In this document: in pieces, positions 33,388 to 45,425 of the stretch
Position numbering within the stretch: position 1 is the first letter of the stretch
Layout of the letters: each line of letters opens with the position of its first letter
Made by a program: the position numbers and the translations under genes
Notes under the pieces: model-generated
Seen by the model: the letters and a program-made list of their open reading frames with translations, nothing else
Database searches by the model: none
Told to the model about the DNA's origin: nothing
Assembly (NCBI RefSeq): GCF_030253575.1
Contig: NC_080563.1
Coordinates: 32,101,001-32,165,000 of the forward strand
From: Rhododendron vialii
Lineage: Eukaryota; Streptophyta; Magnoliopsida; Ericales; Ericaceae
Reading direction: 5' to 3'
Length of the DNA: 64,000 bases

Positions 33388-35675
33388 CTACATCATTTGA
33401 AGCTCTTTTTCTTCCAAGAATATCCCATGAATACCATACGGCACTCTTCCAGGTAACTTCACTGCTGCCACAATGTCAAGTGTTGGAGACTTAGCATCCA
33501 TCACCACAAACCGTGTCTCGTTTTCTCTCTCGTTGTGCACATACGATACCACAAAACCATCATCTTCGTCACGCTCCTCCTCATCGCCGGCGTCCCTCCT
33601 AGCGAACATTACCTCCCCTCCAAAGCAACCGTCTCCATAGCTCCGGAACGCGACTTCACATCCCAATTCGAGGTCAATCTTCACCACACCTGACATCTTC
33701 GGACCCTGTGGACCTACCGCCATGTAAACGTACCGGTTCTTTTTGCCAGCATATGAAGGGTTGGTGGATCCGAATTCTAGACTTCTCTCCGAGAGAACTG
33801 TCCTTGCAATTTCGCCTGTTTTCATGTCAATCCTTAGTTTTTCCAAAGAGAAGTGAACTTTGTCCAAGTTGTGGAAGAAGTTCTCAATCTTTAACATATT
33901 GGTTGCGACAATGGTGATGCCGCTTTGATCATCTTCCCATGCCTTGATGATGTGCAAAGCATTAAACCCAGGCACTTCGAACCATCTCATTTCCGAATCG
34001 GAGGTCGCATACCTGTTTCGACATCAAACAACTATTTGAATCTTTAAATTAACAGTGCGATAAACATTTTCTTGAATTAATTGGGTTATCTGTGATTGGA
34101 TTGATTTTATTTTAGCTATTGGTCAGAATATTTGGTTTTGTCAAATCCCGTCCCAACAAGAGAAATTAATCAGAAGATATATGGACCAAGCTTTAAAATA
34201 GTCTACAAAATGTAACGATACCTTAAAATAATAGATTTTGTGTTACTAATATTTTTAAGTGTTAATCTAAACATTTGATTTTTCCAATCACTTCCTTATG
34301 AGAAAAAGTTACAAAAACTGCAAAAATATGAACTGTAAATAAAAAAAGGAAAAAATTTGGCTGAAAATTGCATATTTTGACTCATTTTTGCCTTAACTTT
34401 GGTAATTTTTTTTCAAAGATCTATAACTTAAGGCAATTAAGTTTTGTTTTATTCATAAAATCCATGTTCTTCAAAACAGTCCGATGTATGTGGACCCACA
34501 CAGTCCGTAACACTTTTGCATCTGTATTTGTAAATTAACCAAACCTGGCATTACCGGTTAATGATTCCGATACGAGGCACCTTGGAGGGCCGACACCTCA
34601 CTGGCATACCCCGTAACGCGATCATTTTCATCGGAGCCATCTCCAAAGCAGTATCCGGAAATATTGCATAATGCTCAGTGATCCCAAAATCATGGACAAA
34701 AGTTGGGCTATTAATGGAAAATATGGGAACATCCTTTTCCTTATGGCCATTGGAATCGAATCGAAAGTACGTCAAGTAAGGGACTACGGGGAAGCATCGA
34801 AACGCGAACACTTCCCCGGTTTCTTCATCCATCTTGGGATGAGCAGTCATGTTCACCGGCGCCCTCCCGTCAAAATCATGTCTCCCTATCGTCTCGATAT
34901 CGCCTTCTCGGGTTATTCTAATCGCGTATGGAAGATCGTTTTCGACCATGGCAAAAAGGGTATTGCAGAAAAAGTTCAAACTCGTATTGGCCACACCCAT
35001 GCCTTGCGTTAGACTTATTTGGCCCGTCATAGCCCTTCCGAGGGCGACGACTCCAGGACAAAGGTCGCGGAGGCCGTAAAAACCCGAGAAGAAATTTGGT
35101 ATCATAGGAGAACCGGTGTCGCGCTCAAGCTTATATTTGTAAGTCTTGACATACCGACTACCGAAAGTGGCACGGCCTTGGGACAACAAAATTGAATGGA
35201 GCATGCCGTCACCTTCAAAGAGGTGGTAAGGCCCTCGAGGTTGATGTTGAGGGTTCGGGCCGTTACGGATGTAAACCCCGTTGAGGGAGCGCGGGAGCTC
35301 TCCCTCCACCACCAAGCACTCCGTGGGAGGCATTTCGTCGACCGGGGAGAAGTTCCCGGTCAGCACGAATTCGGGGTCAACGGAGGGGTGGAGTGGCGGG
35401 CTGGTGATCAGCTTATTGGCTAAAGTGGTAAGGAAAGAGACTAAAGCGTTTGTCGGATTTGTGGGTTTTTCTGGGACGGTTGAGCTGCACTGGGGAGAAC
35501 CAGTTGAGCGAGAGAGTGAAGAGGGTGGTATTAATTTTCCTTTTTGGGGGGATTGAAACACAACCTTGAAAGGGGGTCTGTGGAAGCTCCGTGGCCGAGC
35601 TATCGGTGGTCCGTTCTTTATTTCTACGTTTTGGGGCCACATAGTGTTTGCCGGAGAAGAAGAGATGGAATACAT
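33388..35675 (-). CDS. CCD4: CCD4-like carotenoid cleavage dioxygenase, copy C (intact)
   Basis: Exon 1 35675-34555 and exon 2 34012-33388 on the minus strand, with a 542-bp intron and the same junction as A and B (AACCG/GTAATG ... GAAACAG/GTATGCG); 581 residues. Starts MYSISSSPANTMWPQ, a plausible plastid transit peptide. Iron ligands in NMTAHPK, VHDFGIT, FNALHIIKAWE and YGIHGIF. It is the most diverged copy: the region after the transit peptide (RSTGSPQCSSTVPEKP) differs from A/B, and in place of a B-like AIFCSRYV it has ATFGSRYV. No stops or frameshifts. It converges on copy B and lies about 4.6 kb from it. Probably the older paralogue, since A and B share long flanks that C shares only in part. 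Confidence 0.93.
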
Positions 35676-35704
35676 GGCTGTCTCTCTCTAGCTATGTGTG
35701 TGCA

Positions 35705-35706
<2 letters not shown>

Positions 35707-35755
<49 letters not shown>
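35707..35755 (-). repeat. Dinucleotide microsatellite in the 5'UTR of CCD4 copy C
   Basis: (GA)n on the plus strand, therefore (CT)n on the coding strand, ending about 30 bp before the start codon; same position as in A. Confidence 0.95.
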
Positions 35756-35760
<5 letters not shown>

Positions 35761-35770
35761 TCTTTAAGTC

Positions 35771-35783
35771 CCAAATTTATAGG
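35771..35783 (-). promoter_or_regulatory. Probable TATA box of CCD4 copy C
   Basis: On the minus strand CCTATAAATTTGGGACTTAA, the best TATA match of the three paralogues, about 100 bp before the start codon. Confidence 0.6.
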
Positions 35784-35789
35784 CAACTA

Positions 35790-36940
35790 GAAGCGTTTGC
35801 ATGTCCTGAACGGGTGAGTGATTACAAGAGTTTATCCAAATTGGCAGAAATTTGGAATACAAAAGTTCTGTGGAAGTTGGCTATATCATTCACATCGCTA
35901 ACCTGTCATTCTTTTTTAATGGTTGAAAGTCAATAGAATAGTTAGATAGCACCTTGAAATAGGAGTTTAAATTTTGGACCTTCTTTTTCGTTGCACCTAA
36001 GTGCACTATTGATACCGTTGTGTCAAAAATCTCTTGGCAGTCGCTAACTAGCATCATGTATCTTCTAAAATTTCTGTTTCATGCATGTAACAGTCCATCC
36101 CACATCAGAAGTTTAAATGGGTGATCATGGATACATAGCAAACGTGTAAGCTATTATTACTAGTAATTACTTGGGCTTAAATGCTTAATTATTTTGGGAC
36201 ATGTCACGTGTGGTTAAGCTCCAACATGTTATACTGAATCAGTGGCCTAATGGGGCGTTTTATATTTGCACCAGGGGCATTTCCAACCCCTTACTGTGAT
36301 ATAGTATATCAAAAAAGGTCAGTCAAAAAATGTTAGTACTAGGTACTTTAATTTGTTTAAAGCCTTTCAACATATTTGTTTGTTTCATCTATATATGGAG
36401 AATTTCCAACTTTGGCATTCATCCACTGCCCCCACTCCTCAGCTTTGATTTCTTCAAAGAAGATATCTAACCAGATTGGCTCCTTGAACTGTAGTGGACT
36501 CGATAAAGTGTGGACTTAGAGAAAGTTAAGTAGCCCGACCACTGCAGCTAGCTAATCCGAGCTCAGTCTTGAGAAATTATGTCTTTTGACTGAGAAATTA
36601 TGTCTTTGCGTGTATGTGATTCTGGCAATAAGGAAAAAGACCAGAATAAAGTCGTGGTGACATTGGTGCTCAATCTCATGAGGATGCGTGGTTTAAAATT
36701 TTCAGAGTTTGTATTATCCTGTCTTACATCAAAAGTCTAAATGCATGAGTGATCCCGAGTTTATATATATCAAACTATGTAAGCTACTACTAGTGAGTTG
36801 AGCCTAAGCATTTTGGGCTGTGGTGTTAGGCTCCAACAAATTATTGGGTCAATGACTTACAGGGACGTTATCTTTGCGACCGACCATTTGTTCTTGTCAT
36901 ACGTGCATGTAGTGTCGTGTGCTTTTTGATTTAAATTTAT
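35790..36940. other. Spacer upstream of CCD4-C
   Basis: No gene recognised. Two related blocks around 36090-36260 and 36720-36870 (CATCAGAAGTTTAAATGGGTGATCATGG / CATCAAAAGTCTAAATGCATGAGTGATCC) suggest copies of one LTR-like repeat. Confidence 0.4.
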
Positions 36941-36944
36941 TTTA

Positions 36945-37266
36945 GGCGCTGTTATTCGCAGCCCTTTATTTTCTTCCATAGTCCACTACATTTCGGTAAA
37001 TGGTTGTTGAAAATCATACATAACATTTCGGTAAATAGCTGTTGAAAATAAGATTATATTTCGGTAACTACATGTCGAAAATATGTTCAACTTTTGGTAA
37101 ACAACTGCCGAACATACATTTTCGATAAATAGCTGTTGAAAAAAATATTATATTTTGGTAATTGGATGCTGAAAATATATCTCAATTTCGGTAACTAACT
37201 GTCGAGTATAATTGAAAATTTTTAACGGGCTATGGAAGAAAATAAAGGGCTGTGAATAGTAGCGCC
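36945..37266. mobile_element. Mutator-type MITE carrying an internal minisatellite
   Basis: Terminal inverted repeats of about 40 bp: left GGCGCTGTTATTCGCAGCCC..., right reverse-complemented GGCGCTACTATTCACAGCCC..., both continuing TTTATTTTCTTCCATAG. The flanks TTTATTTTA and TTTATTTTT suggest a 9-bp target duplication. The interior holds about seven diverged units of a 30-40 bp repeat built on 'TTTCGGTAAATAGCTGTTGA'. Confidence 0.8.
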
Positions 37267-37269
37267 CTT

Positions 37270-37716
37270 TATTTTTCACATGCGGAGGAAATTAAGTTGG
37301 AGCTAGCTAGCTGCATTGAAGCTATTAAAGGATGAGTGTTATTTAGAGAACTACTTAGTCTACTTTTGATGTTCGAGACTTCAATGCAAGTTTTGAGGAT
37401 ATTATTTGGAGTAGGCGTGCTAATCAAGCCCAACAAAGTCACAATTTTGTGAATTAAGGTAAAGTTCGATATTAAGGTATACACTGTGAAGGAGTTTAAG
37501 AGCTTTCTTGATGGAATTAAAAAAGTGAAGTTGTAATGTGTATTTGAGGAGTAGATCCATCCAATTATCTGTTGGATGTTCATTTGCAATCTTTCTACTT
37601 AATTTCCTTTGCTCTTTTGTCTGAACTCGTAAGCGTTTGTTTGCTTTCAGTGTTCCCCCTCAATGCAACCCTTTCGAGTTTTATAAAAATTCGTTTGTCT
37701 AACAAAAAAAAAAAAA
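37270..37716 (+). mobile_element. Probable truncated LINE 3' end with poly-A
   Basis: Ends CGTTTGTCTAAC followed by a run of A (37702-37716), preceded by 'TTTATAAAAATTC', the usual look of a plant L1-type 3' end. Only non-conserved coding traces are visible upstream. Confidence 0.4.
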
Positions 37717-38261
37717 GTTGAACAGAGTACTGCTTAGGCTTAGCTCAACTTCTTATTACATGTGCTCAAGCTTTGAGAATTTTAAAAACTAATTGTTCAA
37801 TTTTGACTTTTTATGATCATAATAAGTTTGGCTTGGCTCGTATAATATGCAAGATAGTCTCGAGCTTTCAATTCTAAGCTTAAACTCGTGAAATTTTGAG
37901 TTATCAAGCCTAAACTTAAGCTCATGACACTCCAAAATAATAAAAATTGGGAAAAAAAAAAAGCTTCTATACTTGCACAAAAATACTAAATGTACCAATG
38001 ATTGGTGAAAAGATGCAAGAGAAGATCACACATATTTGGGATATTTATTGAGTCACTCCTATTTTTGTACTCCATCCATCCCATTTTGTTTGTCAATTAT
38101 TCTTTTTATCTTTTTGTGTTTATTGTCTATATCTTTCAATTGATAATATTTTTCATGATTTCGATAATTTTATACTATAGAATAAATTGAAATCTATTAA
38201 ATAAGAGCTAATCTCTCATTCATCTTTTTCTTCCATTTTGAACAACAACAAAAAAAGATGG

Positions 38262-38266
<5 letters not shown>

Positions 38267-38314
<48 letters not shown>
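38267..38314. repeat. (CT)n microsatellite
   Basis: About 24 CT units. No gene recognised next to it; 37720-39050 otherwise shows only AT-rich spacer. Confidence 0.95.
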
Positions 38315-38321
<7 letters not shown>

Positions 38322-39059
38322 TGCCGTTCATGTATACTTTAAGGGTATTTTCTTTGCCTATTTTCTTTGCACCTTACATTTCTCGGGGTAAAATATAAGC
38401 TAAAGATGTCTTGAAATTCACAAGGAATGAACTTGCACGATTCGTGTATTGACTGTACCGCTGACACGGAACGCCTTCAAGGAGTATAGAAATGGTAGAA
38501 AAAAAGTTTTAAAAAATTGGGTGAATGGATATATTGGATTACTTTTATTTATTTTTTGATCGTTCCTTTCAAGAAATGGGTGTGAATTAAGTGAATATAA
38601 TTGGGCAAGAATTAATGCGTGTAATTACACATTGCTTTGTGTCGCATGGAGGTTGAAAAATACGCTACCCAAGTCAAATTGGAAAGGCAGGCGGTCCAAG
38701 TAATTAATATTGGTTTTTGACTAAATGAGGTTTTTTTGATGAACTTCGAATCAATAATATTCCAGTATGGTCCATACAATCGTTCAATGGCGGATCTAAA
38801 ATTTAGATTGAGATGTGACCCTATTTGATTGTGGTCCACCTGTATTTCACAATTGGTATTCAAAGAGAAAATTTATGTTAAAGTCAGGCTTTGTCCTAAA
38901 ACATTATTTTCAGTTGAAAAATAATAGTAGTAGTAAAGGCTTGATTTAACTCTCTCGTGGTCTTTACACGAAAGCTGTGAGATAGTAGTATTCTAATGAT
39001 CTGTTCATCTTTTAAATTGCTATTTTTCATTATTTAAAAAAAAAAAATCAAAGTTGTTT

Positions 39060-40050
39060 GGATACCAATAAGTGTCGAATCTACTTTCATTCATGTAAAA
39101 TTGAGGATCCGATGGCTTGGGATCTGAATCCTCGTGAGGATCTTGTTAAGGTTTTGTTGTGGGCTTGACAACACACTAATGAGGAGATTTAATGGCCCAC
39201 AACAACTTTCTTTGTTTTTCAAAAAAAAACGGCGCCGTTTTACTGGATAAAAATCCAACATTTTCTTCTTCCGTTTTCTTCTTCCATTATCTTCTTCTTC
39301 TTCTCTATTTGTGTGCATGTGATGGTTTTAATAGTAGTATATATTCGGTGAGTTTTATGGTGTTTTATATAATTTGAGGTTCAATAATATTATTTTTGGT
39401 ATTTCATTCTGAAGTGTTATGCTATGCAAATTTTTTTCGCGTTTTTCTTGTCGTTATGCTTTTTATGATTGTAGTTGGTTTGCTTTATAATATTTGAGTT
39501 CACCAAAAAAAAAAGATATTCATCTTGACGAGAAGAATCGAACAAGTAAAAAATTATGCTCGAAATAGAATTTGTTTTGAATGAGGACAATTATAAGTCA
39601 AAAGGACAAATCTTCTGAGTTTTTTCGTTTTTATTAAAAAATTGAGTTTCCATCAAGATTCTTTACATATTTTATCCATTGTCAAGATGTTTTAATAATC
39701 CACAAATAGACACGAAACTAACAAATGCGAAAAAAGATTGAGGAAAAAAAAAAAACTAATTGGCTTATTTATCCAAGCTAGACCTTGGTTTTTGATCCAA
39801 ACAAGTTTTTTTTTTGAACCGCTATCCAAACAAGTTTGATAATGTTCAAGTTTGAGATAAAAGAGAAGAAAACTTGTAAAAAAAACAAAGAAGTAGAAGA
39901 TAACGGAAGAAGTAAACGGAAAAAGAAACGTTAGATTTTTAACACGTAAAACAACAACATTTTTCTTAAAAAATAAAGAAGAATGTTGTGGACCATTAGA
40001 TTTCCTCATTGGTGTGTTGTTAAACCCACAGCAAAACCCTCAGAAGATGG
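39060..40050. mobile_element. Large inverted-repeat element (about 1 kb)
   Basis: Left arm, TTGTTGTGGGCTTGACAACAC then AATGAGGAGATTTAATGGCC, then ACGGCGCCGTTTTA and CTTCTTCCGTTTTCTTCTTC. The right arm (39840-40040) carries the complementary series in reverse order (GAAGAAGTAAACGG, TGGACCATTAGATTTCCTCA, GTGTGTTGTTAAACCCACAG). Spacer between arms is AT-rich with no ORF of note. Exact ends and target duplication not resolved. Confidence 0.6.
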
Positions 40051-40104
40051 CTTGTGCCTACAACCATTTGAGTGAATCTAAGTAGATTCTCATATTAGCT
40101 CTTA

Positions 40105-40800
40105 GAGCATCCACAATATAATATCAAAATCAAAAGATTGTCAAAGTTAACAATGTATATTCAAAAAAGTGCTCATATTGTAATAATCAAACTTAGCAAC
40201 CTCTTAGCAACTCATCAAATTTGGACATTTGGATAATTAAAACTAGTAACCTTTTGTCAATAACCAAATTTATTGGATCTCACATTTTCTCAATCAAGTA
40301 CAACCTTCATGGGAGAGTAAAACTCACTCACCATAAAGCAAATTTGCTTTATTAGTAAGTGAAACTTACTCTCAACTTTGGCAAGTGGTTGTGCATTTAA
40401 CATTATTGATCATTTTATGAATCTTAACAAATGCTCTACACTTTCAGTTATTAGTCGAACGCCATTCAATGTAGACCATTAGATTGAGACTTGACATTGC
40501 TAACTTTAACAACTTCTAAATAAATAATCAAAAGATAATGCGGCAATTTTTGGTTATCCAATTTTAATTAGTACCCCTTCCGTCCTAAATTCTTTGTTCG
40601 GTCCGCAAAAGGAGTGTTAAAAATAATGCAATTTTTTCAAGAAAAAATTTGAACTTTTTTCACAAATTAAAAATACTTATTGATATCTAGTAATTAAGTT
40701 GATTTTTTTTATTTTTCTTGTAAAAATTGTATTATTTTTAACACTATGTTTTGCGGACCGCACAAAGAATTTGGGACGGAGGGAGTATTACATTGTGGAT
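40105..40800. mobile_element. 'GAGCATCCACAAT' TIR element with nested Stowaway
   Basis: Left end GAGCATCCACAATATAATA; right end reverse-complemented ATCCACAATGTAATA. The right end was split by the Stowaway at 40574-40785. Non-coding. Confidence 0.5.
40574..40785. mobile_element. Stowaway MITE
   Basis: Ends CCCCTTCCGTCCTAAATTCT and reverse-complemented CTCCCTCCGTCCCAAATTCT, flanked by TA at 40572-40573 and 40786-40787; 212 bp. Confidence 0.9.
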
Positions 40801-40862
40801 AGTTTACATAGGGCAGAATAAAATCATAGTTCGGTTGGTAAAAATCATAAAAGATAATTAAA

Positions 40863-41232
40863 GAACCAGTCTACTGGCACAGCAAATCTGTGCACAGATT
40901 TCTATGTGGGGCCCACTATGGGTTCCACACAAGTGATCCGAGCCGTTCATTATGTTTAAAACATTTTTTCAAGGGCATTCGCAAAATATCAGCTCAATCC
41001 GATACCTATAAGTGCTTGATTTAATCATCTAACTTTTCATTCAAGTTTTTAAAGAATGAAAAGTTAGACGATTAGATCAAGTACTTATAAGTATCAGATT
41101 AAGATGATTTTTCATGGGAGCCCTTAAAAAAATATTTTAAACATAATGAACGGTTCGGATCACTTGTGTGAGACCCTTAGTGGATTCCACATAGAAATCT
41201 GTGCACAAATTTGTTGTGCCAGTAGACTTTCT
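40863..41232. mobile_element. 370-bp foldback element with perfect 10-bp TSD
   Basis: Arms of about 160 bp (AGTCTACTGGCACAGCAAAT, ATCTGTGCACAGATTTCTAT, GATCCGAGCCGTTCATTATG on the left, complements on the right) around GAATGAAAAGTTAGA. Flanked by GATAATTAAA at 40853-40862 and 41233-41242. A diverged half-relative lies at 41540-41720. Confidence 0.88.
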
Positions 41233-41242
41233 GATAATTAAA

Positions 41243-42530
41243 TGATGGGTTGGTAGAAAATAGCCTTTGCCCTATGGACTCTATCTTTGAAGAGAAAAAA
41301 ATAAATAAATTCAGTATTTGAACTCTAAAAGTCAAATTTATCGTCGCAAAAGGCCTCATACGTTTCCATCGTGACTGTTCGTTCAACACAATTCGCCCGA
41401 AGGATGTGCCGGTTCATGCCAGCTGCTCTCATCAACAGTTGCGTCCCATTTTGAATGGCCGCCGCGAGTTTCCCTGTTTACGGGTTCATTCCTTCCTTCA
41501 TACAAGACTGAAAACTCCAAAAATCATCCGAAAACTCCAAAAATCAGATGATCTGAGCCGTTCAAAAATGAAAGATTGAATCGAGCACCTACACATATCG
41601 GATTAAACTGAATTTTCAAGGTGCCTATTCGGTTTTTATTTTTAAAATTATTGAACGGCTCGTACCATTCATACGGGACCCAGAGTGAGCCCCACATGTG
41701 TGCGGTGACTGTAGACTTATTACCAAAAAAAAATTGCAAGTTTTTACCAGGCAATGGCAAAGCGTGTACATGCATTTGCGTGTGCACCCTCGCTAGTGAT
41801 AATAATAAAATTGGCTCCCAATTTTCAAAGCAGATTGACGTACACAGAGGTGATGAATTTACCAATGCCTTGCCCAATTCACTCAAATTCAGATCCACTG
41901 CTGGAAGGAAAGGAATCCAAAAATGAAAGTAATCCCCGTAATATCAATTTACCTAATTTTTAAACATTTATTTTTCTTTTTCTTTTTCACCATTTCTGTA
42001 CTCCATGTAGGCAGAGATCAATACAGGGAATTTTGAAATCAAAGTGTCATCATACCTCCACGCTTCATTCAACACGATTTCATTAATATAACATTCTGCT
42101 TGTATTCTCCCAAAGGAATTATGAGAAAAAGATTCAAGATCTAAATTCAAAAGATGGAAAATTAATAGAAAATCTGATTCGCGGAGGAACCGCGAATAAG
42201 GTTTACGGCGCACAATCTCAGCCGTCCAAAAGTGGAGCCGTGAATAACTTATTCTCTTGAAAAATAATTAGGTACCAACAGAGGGTAAAGTCACAGTGGC
42301 CAAAAAGGAAAAAAATTCTTTATTTATAATCTTATAGTATTCAATGTGAATATAATTTTTCTAATTGACTTGATTCTAAAAACACAAGTTTTGTAAGAAA
42401 TAGTCATTTACAATAAAAAAAATTGCTACATATGTAGTATAAACACACAGAACAAGTTTGGAAAATCATGTAAGGGGGGCGAAGTCTGTAAAAGCGCAAG
42501 AAAAGGAGTGGGGAGAGGTGCTGATCTTCT
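41243..42530. other. Spacer, no gene recognised
   Basis: Apart from the foldback relative at 41540-41720 (GAGCCGTTCAAAAATG ... ATTGAACGGCTCG) nothing stands out. Overlapping ORFs at 41524-41926 on both strands are shadows of that palindrome. Confidence 0.4.
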
Positions 42531-42539
42531 TACCGCATG

Positions 42540-43620
42540 ACCCCTGTTTTTTTGTAGGCAATAAAAATTTTATTAAGAAAACTTAATAAATGGTACATCA
42601 AGTGAGGAAAAAGGAAAGGGGAGTCCAACCAAGGATTGGAGTAAAAAAAGATGGATCAAAGCCCACCAACACCCAAAGAGCCAGGCCCCAAACTGTAAGA
42701 ACTAATAAGCCACATGGGGCCTGGCCCAAATCAAGAACCAAAACAAACCTTAAGCCCTAAAATCTTCCGGTCACTGGAATCCAAAACCACCTTTGCCGCC
42801 ACAACACAACCTCCTCCACCATCCCAAGCCGCTACCAACAACCAAACCCCAACCCTGCCACCGCAACCCAACCACCAACCTAAGCCGCCACCAACACCAC
42901 CACCAACACACCCTCCAACCACCGGACCACCAACACCACCACCAATCGATCTGCCGTACCAAACAAAACAAAGCACGCAAATCCAGACCCGACGTGAACC
43001 CCACGAGCAACTGGATCCTGAGGAAAACCGCCGAGGAGCCAGCGATTTGGTCCTCACAAACGGAAAGGGAAACCAGAGGCTGAGCACTTCCATATGCCAG
43101 TCTCGAATTGCCGTCGCGCTGCCTGACGAAGCAGATCACCGGCCAACCACCACCACCCCTAGCCTCCACGACCAACCTCCGGTTGAAAAGATCCACTTGG
43201 CCGCTAAGCAAACACCCAGAACGTCCAGCGACAAAGACGAGGCGGTCACAAAGAACACATAGATATACGTGGTTCGGTAATGAATACCAACTCCACGGGC
43301 AGTCAGACGATCGAGGGTTTCACTATATGGAAGTAATCGGATGCCCAAAGGGCTACATATGAGATCTCTCAGAGTTTCTCTCTTTGCCTCTCACAGAAAA
43401 ACTGCTGTGAATGCAATACAATAAGCAAAAATCCCTAAAATATGCTTATATAGTAATCTGTCCCGTCCACGCTGGTCTGGACCAAGTGTGCACCAGAAAC
43501 GTGGAACACATGCTGGTCCGGACCATGGATGCCGAGAAGTCCAAACCAAAAAACTACAACCCCAAGAAAAATAAGCCACTTAGTTTATTTAACCGAACAA
43601 CCAAATTAAAAAAGGGGGAG
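42540..43620. mobile_element. Probable retrotransposon-derived block
   Basis: Begins with a reversed 'TTTTTTTGTAGGCAATAAAAATTTTATTAAGAAA' type tail. It contains a proline/CCA-rich frame at 42714-43262 without a known domain, and then ACGTGGTTCGGTAATGA...CTCCACGGGCAGTC and 'GAATGCAATACAATAAGCAA', motifs common in plant LTR regions. Boundaries not resolved; I do not regard the 182-residue frame as a gene. Confidence 0.35.
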
Positions 43621-43629
43621 TAGCTCCAA

Positions 43630-44140
43630 ATTTTCTATCTTACAGAGGCACCACCTTTCAGTTTGGGCCCAAACGGCCCATTTGAATGCATTTTCTCGTA
43701 AGAAATCGTTATCCTCTCAACGAAGTGAAGAAGATTATCCATGCCAAAATTAACTTAATCAAACATCCATAGTATTTATATTGTTGCGACAATTGTCTAA
43801 GAAAATTAACGAATTCTTGCACCCATTTTACAAATACCAACGGTTAGAAAGACTCTTTTTTCTTATCTAATTTTAAATTTCACAGGTCCACTATCGCACT
43901 TGCATGGCATTTGGCAATCAACTGTTCTTGGGTTGTATACATAGCAGCTAGTGATGCGTCAAGACACTTTCTGTTAGGCTATTAGTGCATCTCCAACAGC
44001 CTTAAGCCCCTCCTAAGCAAAATGTTTTGCAAAAAGTGCAAATTTCTGCTTTTTCTGGCCACCAAATAACTTCACCACCCAACCTAGGCAAATGCCTATT
44101 AAAATCTCAAAACTCTATTTAAAAAAATATATATATACAA
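43630..44140. other. Spacer, no gene recognised
   Basis: 'TTAGTGCATCTCCAACAGCC' at about 43982 resembles the end of a common TIR family, but I found no partner end. Confidence 0.35.
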
Positions 44141-44147
44141 AACCCAT

Positions 44148-44249
44148 CGACGATTCAGGCCATCACAAATCAGAAAACCCATCCACAAATCGAAAAATCG
44201 ACGATTCAGGCCATCACAAATCAGAAAACCCATCCACAAATAGAAAAAC
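44148..44249. repeat. 51-bp tandem duplication
   Basis: Unit starting CGACGATTCAGGCCATCACA occurs at 44148 and 44199, nearly identical; partial third similarity follows. Confidence 0.85.
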
Positions 44250-44439
44250 CCATCCACAAATTCCCAAAACTCATTTCACAAATTGGAAAACTTCGATTCC
44301 GACCGACTGAATAGAAATCCCACCAATCGAAATTAGTAATCCCACAAATCCGTAGCCAACGATGGCTGAAATCAAACCCGGCCGGAATCCGACCCCACAG
44401 CTCGCTGTAGCTAATGACGACGACAATGCCAGAGCCAAA

Positions 44440-44440
<1 letters not shown>

Positions 44441-44514
<74 letters not shown>
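44441..44514. repeat. (GA)n microsatellite
   Basis: About 37 GA units. The flanking ORF at 44362-44673 is kept open by the repeat and is not convincing as a gene. Confidence 0.95.
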
Positions 44515-44516
<2 letters not shown>

Positions 44517-44679
44517 CTACAATAGCACGCTAGGGCAGGCGTCGTACTGTAGGTTGAAGCAGTTACGGGTTCGACGAGGTGGGACAAGATTGTTGGCTGA
44601 GGGTTTCCCCGAACCGAAATGGGGAAGGAGACGAGCCTGTTGGAGATTCTCTTATCTTAGAGAAAAATTTTAAGCAATC

Positions 44680-45420
44680 AACTGGACTTTCCTTTGTTTG
44701 ATTCGAATAGCTTGGAGTTGTGCACTTGGAAAATAATCAACTGCAAGTGTGTAAAGTTCCAAGAGGCAACAATATTGATTAACACAAGACTAAACAAACT
44801 ACAAATTACAAATATATAGGAGTTTATACGGGCTACAGGGCGGGTTTTGCTGGCAAACTCGCAAGCGGGCCCGGCCAAGTCTAGCCCACGAGCAATTCAA
44901 GCTGGGCTATTCCGCTTGCTTGACGGTCTTTGGCCGGGCAATAGCCTGATGGGCCGACCACGCTTCAAGTGGGGCGCTGGCCGGAGGCTAAATAATGACC
45001 CTCATACTCTAAACGTGATGATTCGCAAAAGTAGAAACATATGGACCACGAGATGAAAAAAGTCCAATCCCAGCACACACAAAAAAAGTCTTCAAAAATG
45101 TAGCCTTTTTGTTTTTTTTGTTTTGGGACAATCCAAACATAGCCTTCCAAGTAAAATTATCTCCAAATTTCACATCCAATAATTTCAACCTGCTCACCAA
45201 ATCTCCTCATAAAATCTTCGTTACTCAATGCATTTACCTAATAATTAATTATCTCCCATCCAATCACATTTCCTGACGATCAAAGGCAATTAATTATTCA
45301 TTCAACAAAAGTTTTGCGAATGATTATTCAACGCTCCTCAAGCAATACAGTACTGCAGGAGCAATTACTAATTTTTCAAAATCTACGTACCCGGCCACCT
45401 AACATTTCGCACTTGAATCA
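44680..45420. other. Spacer downstream of the DUF569 gene
   Basis: No gene recognised; includes GGGCCGGCC-rich patches around 44865-44990. Confidence 0.4.
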
Positions 45421-45425
45421 ATGAT

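Noticed and set aside
42714..43262. 182-residue proline-rich ORF
   Set aside because: Composed of CCA/CCN repeats open in several frames on both strands, no domain, and embedded in a retrotransposon-like block.
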